Origin: Deltaproteobacteria bacterium
Lineage (GTDB): Bacteria > Myxococcota_A > Polyangia > Polyangiales > JADJMO01
NCBI GenBank assembly: GCA_022843175.1
Contig: JALHOE010000039.1
Span: 1-51,813 of the forward strand
Reading direction: 5' to 3'
DNA: 51,813 nt
Below, piece by piece: positions 44,368 to 51,813 of the stretch. The position numbers and the translations under genes are program-made. Position 1 is the stretch's first letter. Each line of letters begins with the position of its first letter. A model generated the notes under the pieces. It did not search any database. It saw only the letters and a program-made list of their open reading frames with translations, and was not told the origin of the DNA.

Positions 44368-44519
44368 CCCAACCCTCCCGCTGCACTGCCGGTACAGCAG
44401 AGGCAGACTGACCCCGAGCGCGCAGCTGATCAATGTCAGTTCTTGATGTAAGGCAAAATAAGTATGTTGGTGTACGGCAAGCGCGCTGTGCGGATCACCC
44501 ATGATTTCCTGTGGGATGG

Positions 44520-44533
44520 CGAGCCATGGCTCG
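44520..44533. promoter_or_regulatory. 14-bp perfect palindrome, candidate operator
   Basis: CGAGCCATGGCTCG is a perfect palindrome 45 bases before the start of the MopE/beta-helix lipoprotein gene. It is in the 210-base divergent region 44368-44577, whose part 44430-44475 is clearly more AT-rich than its surroundings and so probably holds promoters. No clear -35/-10 pair was found. A dimeric regulator site is a reasonable but unproven reading. Confidence 0.4.
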
Positions 44534-44577
44534 ACCGGCCATGCTCTCGAATCACTGCTTGAGCTTGGGGAGGGGAC

Positions 44578-47079
<2,502 letters not shown>

Positions 47080-47096
47080 CTGGCGGGCCCCGGGGC

Positions 47097-47160
47097 TTGC
47101 GGAGTGGGTGCAAGGGGGAGTAATACGCACCCCGACGTACCCAATCCACCCCGAAAGAGG
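47097..47160 (+). promoter_or_regulatory. Possible promoter and leader of the Kazal lipoprotein gene
   Basis: TTGCGG (47097-47102) and TAATAC (47121-47126) are 18 bases apart and could be a weak sigma-70 type promoter. An AGAGGG ribosome-binding site (47155-47160) lies eight bases before the ATG at 47169. A small CTTGC/GCAAG hairpin (47096-47114) overlaps the -35. Only the ribosome-binding site is convincing. Confidence 0.3.
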
Positions 47161-47168
47161 GCCGCAAC

Positions 47169-48299
47169 ATGTTTACCCGATTCTCCGCACTGATCCTCGC
47201 CTCCTCGCTCGTCTTCACCGGCTGCGCCGCGCAGTCCAACCCGGACAACGACGAGGACCCGAGCACGCTGCAGTCGGACGACGCGCTGTCGTCGTTCGGC
47301 GCGCTCCTCGTCGGCACCTACAAGACCGACGCGGCCTACCCCAAATTCGATCTGAACAAGGACGACAGCTACCGCTGGGACTCCGGCATCCGCTGCATCA
47401 CGACCCCGTGTCCCTCGGGCGACGTCGGACGCTGGGCGGTCTACGTCAGCGTGTTCACCGGCGTCCGCTACGTGAACCTCCGCTCGGATGACGGTCGCGT
47501 CTCGCGCTGGTTCCGCGTCGCGTCCACCAGCAAGCTCGTCGGCGCGTTCGGCACCACCGGCACCTTCACCAAGTGGGTCAAGGGCGCTTGCACCACCAAC
47601 GCCGAGTGCGCGGGTGGCGAGCAGTGCGACGCCGGCGCCTGCGTCGCCCGCGCGCTCTGCGTGCAGGTCGACGGCACCGACGGCCGCGTCGTCGCCAAGA
47701 ACTTCGCCGCCGGCCAGTACGCCGAGGCCAACGCCTGGGGCGAGACCACGGCCGCGGGCAGCTCGTGGGGCATCAGCCTCGCGAACTGCGCCACCGTCGC
47801 CGCGGACATGGCGTGCACCGAGGAGTACGCCCCGGTCTGCGCCCTCACCGTGTCGATGGCGGCCGCCAAGACCTTCGGCAATCGCTGCGATCTCCGCCGC
47901 TCGGTCATCGCCGAGGCGGGAGACTTCGGCGAGTCGCTGGCGATCTCCACCAAGGGCGCCTGCGTCGCCGGTGCGGCGCGCTGCTCCACGTTCTGGATGA
48001 AGTCGGATCCGACGTCGGCCGCGGGCGCGTACTACGTGAAGTCGTTCAAGTCGGACTTCGAGGCGAAGGCCTGGCCGCAGCTGCACCCGAGCGCGATCGA
48101 CGCGCAGGTGCTCTCCGGCGCGTGCCACGACCTCACCATCTGCACCAAGGAGTACAACCCGGTGTGCGGCGGCGTTCGTTCGGACGACGCGAGCACGTTC
48201 GGCAACCGCTGCATGTTCCAGGCGGCGGTCCGCGCGAGCTCGGCGACCGAGGGTTGGTCGAAGGGCTACATCCGCTCGGCGGGTGAGTGCACGCCCTGA
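47169..48299 (+). CDS. Lipoprotein with two Kazal-type protease-inhibitor-like domains
   Basis: A 376-residue protein, lipobox VFTGC. Residues 45-135 are a domain of unknown type (FDLNKDDSYRWDSGIRC). A Cys-rich link (CTTNAECAGGEQCDAGACV) follows. Two Kazal-like segments are visible: CTEEYAPVCALT...KTFGNRCDLRRSVIAEAG (about 218-255) and CTKEYNPVCGG...STFGNRCMFQAAV (about 325-355). The PVC and FGNRC landmarks are those of Kazal inhibitors of serine proteases. An anchored inhibitor would protect the cell from its own or foreign proteases, which fits a predatory way of life, but that is inference. The gene's end overlaps the convergent hydrolase gene by 34 bases. Confidence 0.87.
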   Translation: MFTRFSALILASSLVFTGCAAQSNPDNDEDPSTLQSDDALSSFGALLVGTYKTDAAYPKFDLNKDDSYRWDSGIRCITTPCPSGDVGRWAVYVSVFTGVRYVNLRSDDGRVSRWFRVASTSKLVGAFGTTGTFTKWVKGACTTNAECAGGEQCDAGACVARALCVQVDGTDGRVVAKNFAAGQYAEANAWGETTAAGSSWGISLANCATVAADMACTEEYAPVCALTVSMAAAKTFGNRCDLRRSVIAEAGDFGESLAISTKGACVAGAARCSTFWMKSDPTSAAGAYYVKSFKSDFEAKAWPQLHPSAIDAQVLSGACHDLTICTKEYNPVCGGVRSDDASTFGNRCMFQAAVRASSATEGWSKGYIRSAGECTP

Positions 48300-49159
48300 G
48301 CTGACCAGAACTGCTCGACCGTCGAAACGACGCGTCGCGGATCCTCGAGCTGGGGCCAGTGCCCCAGCTCGGGGAACGTTTTGAACGTGGCGCCGGGGAT
48401 CTCGGCGGCGAGAGCGCGGGCGATCGCCATGACCGCGACGGGATCCTGCTCGCCCCAGGCGATGAGCGTCGGCACGTCGAGCCGCGTCAGCGGCTGGATC
48501 CAGCGGTCGTAGAAGCGATAGCGCTCGGCGACGTAGCGAATCAGCTGCGGAAGCCGCGCGGCGCCGTCGTCGCGCGTGACGAGCTCCCACATCACGTCGA
48601 GCTCCTGCTCGCTCGGCTTCTTCGCGCAGATGCGCCGGATCTGCAGCCCGAAGGAGCGGCGGTTGCTCAACCGCGCGAAGAGCGGACCGGCCGGCGAGCG
48701 CAGGAGCTGCTGCCCGAGCGTGAGGTGGGCGAGGTCGACGTGCACGCTGCCGTTGGTGAGCGTGAGCGTCTCGAGCTCGATCGGTAGGGCCTTCCACTCG
48801 CGGCGCGCGATCATTTCGGTGGCGACGCTGGTGCCCATGTCGTGCGCGACGAGGTGCACGCGTGCGAGGTCGTGGGCGCGCGCGACCGCGAGCGCGATGT
48901 CGGTCTGCTCGAACAGCGAATACGAAGCGCGCGGCGGCTTGGCCGAGAGCCCGTAGCCGAGGAAGTCGAAGGCGATCACGCGGCGGCGCTCGGCGAAGAG
49001 CTCGATCGCGTCGGCGAAGTCCCACGACGAGGTGGGGAAGCCATGGAGCACGAACACCGGCGTCCCGGGATGGGTCGACCCGCGCTCGATCGCGAAGATG
49101 CGCCCGGCGGGCGTGTCGAGGAAGCGTCCGCGCGCGCGCCAATCGGAGAGGCTGATCAC
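48266..49159 (-). CDS. Alpha/beta hydrolase, MEST/PEG1-like with Asp nucleophile
   Basis: A 297-residue hydrolase. The oxyanion motif is VFVLHGFPTSSW (His39-Gly40). The nucleophile elbow is LVAHDMGTSVATEM with Asp107 in the place of Ser, as in haloalkane dehalogenases, epoxide hydrolases and the animal protein MEST. Long similarity to MEST is visible: LTLTNGSVHVDLAHLTLGQQLL, DVMWELVTRDDGAARLPQLIRY, FYDRWIQPL, PTLIAWGEQDPV and the catalytic His segment ELGHWPQLEDP. The substrate is not known. GTG at 49159 is chosen over an in-frame ATG at 49222, which would overlap the promoter of the divergent gene. Convergent with the Kazal gene. Confidence 0.88.
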   Translation of the reverse strand: MISLSDWRARGRFLDTPAGRIFAIERGSTHPGTPVFVLHGFPTSSWDFADAIELFAERRRVIAFDFLGYGLSAKPPRASYSLFEQTDIALAVARAHDLARVHLVAHDMGTSVATEMIARREWKALPIELETLTLTNGSVHVDLAHLTLGQQLLRSPAGPLFARLSNRRSFGLQIRRICAKKPSEQELDVMWELVTRDDGAARLPQLIRYVAERYRFYDRWIQPLTRLDVPTLIAWGEQDPVAVMAIARALAAEIPGATFKTFPELGHWPQLEDPRRVVSTVEQFWSAQGVHSPAERM

Positions 49160-49233
49160 GGCGGAGAGACTACGGGATACCGCGGCGGAGCGCGCGGTTG
49201 CCTCCCCGCATGCGAGGGCCAACGCTTGTGCTC

Positions 49234-50601
49234 ATGCGTCGTGCTCTCGTGGCTTGTCTGTTTGCGGTCGGGTGCAGCGGCTCCGAGACCGCGTCCTCGC
49301 CGAACGAGACCGACGGCGGCGAGCTCGACGTCGCCGACGACTCCTCGGTCGATGCGACCACGGACACGCTCGGCGAGCCGGAGACCATCGCCACCCCGGA
49401 CGGCGCGACGGCCGACACCGCGACGGCCGACACCGCGACGGCCGACACCGCGCCGGCGCCGTCCTGCCCGAGCGCGGCGCCCTGCCCGGCGACGCCGAGC
49501 GGCGTGGTCGAGAGCGCGGGACCGCGGGCGATCGAGCGCTGCGCCTTCGTGCTCACCAAGGACGCGGCGTCCCCCGAGGCCGCGATCACCGCGCTCGCTG
49601 GCTCGCTGAAGAAGGTCACCATCGCGGAGGTGCTCTCCGATCTGAACCGTACCGCGAAGCCGATCGCCGCGAGCGCGCTGCCCGGCGTGCCCGGGTTCTC
49701 GCGCGGCTTCGCGTGGGACGACGACGACAACGGCAAGGCGTGGTGGATCCCGCAGGGCCTCACCGGCACCCCGGACGCCAACGCCACCGGCACCGTCGCC
49801 GGCCGCAAGGCGGTGCTCGCCACCTGGTACTACGACATCGCGAAGCATCCCGGCTCCACCGGCGAGAAGGGGATCCGCATCAGCGTCGCCGACGTGACCG
49901 GCGCGACGGTGACCTACCGCCACCTGCTCTTGGTGACGGTCGCGATGAGCGGGGGCCGCGCGGATTTCGCGCCGATCAACATCCACGCGGGCGGCGTGGC
50001 GTGGGTCGGCGATCGGCTCTACGTCGCGGACACCGGCAGCGGTCTCCGCGTGTTCGATCTGTCGCGCATCTTCGAGGTCTCCACCGCGAAGGACGAGATC
50101 GGGTGGGACGGCGCCGCGTACCAGGGCGGGCTCTACAAATACGTCGTCCCGCAGATCGAGCTCGTCCGCGACACCTCCAAGTGCAACCCGGTCTTCAGCT
50201 TCGTCGCGCTCGATCGCAGCGCGACGCCGCCCGCGCTGGTGACTGGCGAATACGTCGCCGACGCGATCACCGGCCGGGTGTTCCAGTGGCCGATCGATCT
50301 CGCGACCGGCGCGATGACCAACACCACGTGGGCCTCGGGCGCGTGGGTCATGGCGCAGCGCCAGGTGCAGGGCGCGGTCACGCGCAACGGCGCGTTCTAC
50401 TTCTCCTCGAGCGCACCTGCCGCCGGCGGCGGCGTGCTCTACGTGGCCCGCCCCGGCAAGAAGACGATCTCGTATCCGTGGGTCGACGCCCCGGAGGACT
50501 TGATGATCGACGAGAAGGCGGGGCTCGTGTGGGGCGCGAGCGAGGGCACCAACAAGCGCTACGTGTTCGCGGTCAAGACGTCGTCGCTGCCGGCCCCGTG
50601 A
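49234..50601 (+). CDS. Secreted lipoprotein, probably a beta-propeller, unknown function
   Basis: A 455-residue protein. MRRALVACLFAVGCSG is a lipoprotein signal. The linker (about 16-75) is acidic and repeats DTATA units. The main domain (about 95-455) has recurring strands with landmarks GGVAWVGDRLYVADTGSGLRVFDL, GVLYVARPGKKT, PEDLMIDEKAGLVWGASEG, typical of beta-propeller proteins of the NHL or YVTN type. Cys are few. No active site is recognised. ATG at 49234 opens the signal; the in-frame ATG at 49198 would give an odd N-terminus. Its end overlaps the convergent membrane gene by 29 bases. Confidence 0.85.
   Translation: MRRALVACLFAVGCSGSETASSPNETDGGELDVADDSSVDATTDTLGEPETIATPDGATADTATADTATADTAPAPSCPSAAPCPATPSGVVESAGPRAIERCAFVLTKDAASPEAAITALAGSLKKVTIAEVLSDLNRTAKPIAASALPGVPGFSRGFAWDDDDNGKAWWIPQGLTGTPDANATGTVAGRKAVLATWYYDIAKHPGSTGEKGIRISVADVTGATVTYRHLLLVTVAMSGGRADFAPINIHAGGVAWVGDRLYVADTGSGLRVFDLSRIFEVSTAKDEIGWDGAAYQGGLYKYVVPQIELVRDTSKCNPVFSFVALDRSATPPALVTGEYVADAITGRVFQWPIDLATGAMTNTTWASGAWVMAQRQVQGAVTRNGAFYFSSSAPAAGGGVLYVARPGKKTISYPWVDAPEDLMIDEKAGLVWGASEGTNKRYVFAVKTSSLPAP
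49405..49449 (+). repeat. 15-bp tandem repeat coding ATADT
   Basis: Three exact copies of GCGACGGCCGACACC encode ATADT units in the acidic linker of the lipoprotein, a parallel to the VIDTA repeat at 44839. Confidence 0.9.
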
Positions 50602-51529
50602 GCGGGAGCGGCTCGAGCGCGACCAGCGTGCGCGTCCCCGCGGTGACGTAGCCGCGCGTTGGCCAGCCGGGGACGACCTCTTCGTAGAGCTTTCGCACGC
50701 ACGGCTGCTGGTTGCCGATGAAGGTCTCGCCGTTGATGACGATGTAGGACTTCGAGTTCTTACCGCCGGTGACGCCGCGGGTGGTTCCGCCCTCTACCGC
50801 GAGGATTGGAGCGTGCTGCTCGCGGGCCAAACGCGACGCCTCACGGTGCGCGAGGAACGCGCCGATCGGCGGCACCGGCACGAGCAGGATCGGCCAGCCG
50901 AGGGCGAGGCCGAACAGCTCGAACAGCGCGAACTGCTTCATTCCCACGAGCACCGCGAACCCGAGCGGCATCACGATCATCGCGGACACGATCCACGCGA
51001 CGATCCGCAGCGAGCGCGCGCCGGAGCGGATCAGCGCCATGACGCGCGGCGAGCTCTTCCCCTCGCGCAGCGCCGCGAGATCGTCCGCGCCGAGCTCCAC
51101 CGTGGCGAGCACCCGCGCCCGATACGCCTCGAGCGGGTCGGGCGGAAACGCCTCGGCGCCGACGACGAGCCCCGACTGCGGCAGCCCGTAGAGCCGCTGG
51201 CGACCGGGTAGCGGGCGGCGCAGGATGGCGTCCGAGAAGCACAGGGTCCACGGCGCCGGACCGTCGAAGCGGTACGACGCGTCCGCGCGCCACGACGCGC
51301 CGCTGAACGAGACGTTGCCGTCGGCGATGAACACGCGCCCCGCGGCGAGATCTTGTCGGACGAGGGCGGCGCGCTGCGCTCCCTCCATCGTCGACCCGAC
51401 CACCCGGAGCGGCGCGCGGCCCTGCTCGAGCGCGACCACGAGCTCACCGACGCGCTGCCCGAGGGACGGCGGCAGCACGCCGGCGCGGAGCGACTGGAGA
51501 TCTTCGGGCGCCGTCAGCAGTTGCCACAC
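50573..51529 (-). CDS. Membrane protein with two central helices, unknown function
   Basis: A 318-residue protein. Residues 1-175 are soluble and include DPLEAYRARVLATVELGADDLAALREG. Two helices follow (about 180-205, IVAWIVSAMIVMPLGFAVLVGM, and 210-230, FELFGLALGWPILLVPVPPIG). The C-terminal 85 residues are again soluble (GGKNSKSYIVINGETFIGNQQPCVRKLYEEV). No known family is recognised. The start is GTG. It overlaps the end of the gene at the right edge by 16 bases, so both are in one operon. Confidence 0.78.
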   Translation of the reverse strand: MWQLLTAPEDLQSLRAGVLPPSLGQRVGELVVALEQGRAPLRVVGSTMEGAQRAALVRQDLAAGRVFIADGNVSFSGASWRADASYRFDGPAPWTLCFSDAILRRPLPGRQRLYGLPQSGLVVGAEAFPPDPLEAYRARVLATVELGADDLAALREGKSSPRVMALIRSGARSLRIVAWIVSAMIVMPLGFAVLVGMKQFALFELFGLALGWPILLVPVPPIGAFLAHREASRLAREQHAPILAVEGGTTRGVTGGKNSKSYIVINGETFIGNQQPCVRKLYEEVVPGWPTRGYVTAGTRTLVALEPLPLTGPAATTS

Positions 51530-51813
51530 GTGGACTTCACCTTAGCGCGCGCGGCGTCGAGGCGGGTCTTCGCGTCGGTGCAACGGGGATCGGTGCCGGC
51601 GAGCTCGCACAGGCGCTCGGTGGCGTTGGTCATCGACGAGAGCGCTTTGCACAGCTGCGCGCAGTCGTTGCCCGCGGCCGCGACCGCCGACGACGCGGCG
51701 TCGAAGTTGGCTTGGGCCTTCGCGAGCTCGGGCGACACGACCATCGGGCTGCCGGCGCCAGCGGGCATCGTCGTCGGTTTGTCGCCGCCCGGCGGGGGCG
51801 GCGCGGACGGCGT
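51514..51813 (-). CDS. Cys-rich secreted protein, N-terminus cut by window edge
   Basis: The reading frame is open to the window edge, so the true start lies to the right. Visible: a Pro/Gly linker (PSAPPPPGGDK) and a helical domain of about 75 residues with six Cys (CAQLCKAL, RLCELAG, RCTDAK, KSTCGNC). The linker type suggests an upstream lipoprotein signal. An internal ATG at 51768 exists but begins in mid-linker. Function unknown. It is followed on the same strand by the membrane protein gene with a 16-base overlap. Confidence 0.7.
   Translation of the reverse strand, partial: TPSAPPPPGGDKPTTMPAGAGSPMVVSPELAKAQANFDAASSAVAAAGNDCAQLCKALSSMTNATERLCELAGTDPRCTDAKTRLDAARAKVKSTCGNC

Overview
The window looks like chromosomal DNA of a myxobacterium or close relative (Myxococcota, probably of the Polyangiales type). 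The grounds are very high GC with strongly GC-biased third positions, many secreted lipoproteins with acidic Asp/Thr/Glu/Ala linkers, a MYXO-CTERM-like sorting tail, MopE-type Cys/Asn/Asp motifs, DUF1592/DUF1552 gene pairs, a eukaryote-like Ser/Thr kinase and an ECF/FecR/TPR operon. I see no rRNA, tRNA, CRISPR array, prophage or insertion sequence.

Layout. 1-187: hexamer repeat and a long hairpin. 188-490: small lipoprotein. 564-8019: a metal-homeostasis region with a TonB-dependent receptor carrying its own TonB-C-like domain, two lipoproteins, a ZIP/ArsP-like fused permease (opposite strand), an ArsR repressor with a complete SmtB-type alpha-5 zinc site, and a DmeF-type cation efflux protein. 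8059-10434: FG-GAP lipoprotein. 13266-10438 (minus): ECF sigma factor, FecR/TPR protein and a Pro-rich envelope protein. 13318-18654: tandem paralogous lipoproteins, then a DUF1592-type protein and a DUF1552 protein. 18655-19095: no convincing gene, but an inverted pair of palindromes (REPIN-like) and inverted GTGCCC arrays. 19096-26456: small winged-helix protein, atypical Lgt-like protein, hybrid histidine kinase, polysaccharide deacetylase, ferritin-like lipoprotein, small membrane protein, TPR lipoprotein. 30037-26486 (minus): PEGA/TPR protein, lipoprotein, Ser/Thr kinase.

30299-38793 holds the most coherent system: a probable sulfur-compound respiratory operon. It encodes a Tat-exported molybdopterin oxidoreductase of the PsrA/PhsA type, a four-cluster ferredoxin subunit, an NrfD membrane subunit, two half-size YeeE/YedE transporters, a rhodanese-like protein without its catalytic Cys, and a 12-haem cytochrome. 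A near-perfect sigma-54 promoter lies just before the first gene, and a sigma-54 activator gene closes the cluster on the other strand.

38861-51813: a TonB/AgmX-like protein, apolipoprotein N-acyltransferase (lnt) coupled to a TPR protein, a GMC oxidoreductase with its Tat-exported partner, a MopE/beta-helix lipoprotein, a double-Kazal lipoprotein, a MEST-like alpha/beta hydrolase with an Asp nucleophile, a beta-propeller-like lipoprotein, a two-helix membrane protein and a gene cut by the right edge. About fourteen lipoprotein genes occur in the window together with lnt and an lgt-like gene, so envelope functions dominate. Convergent genes repeatedly end within a few bases of each other or overlap, leaving no room for ordinary terminators.
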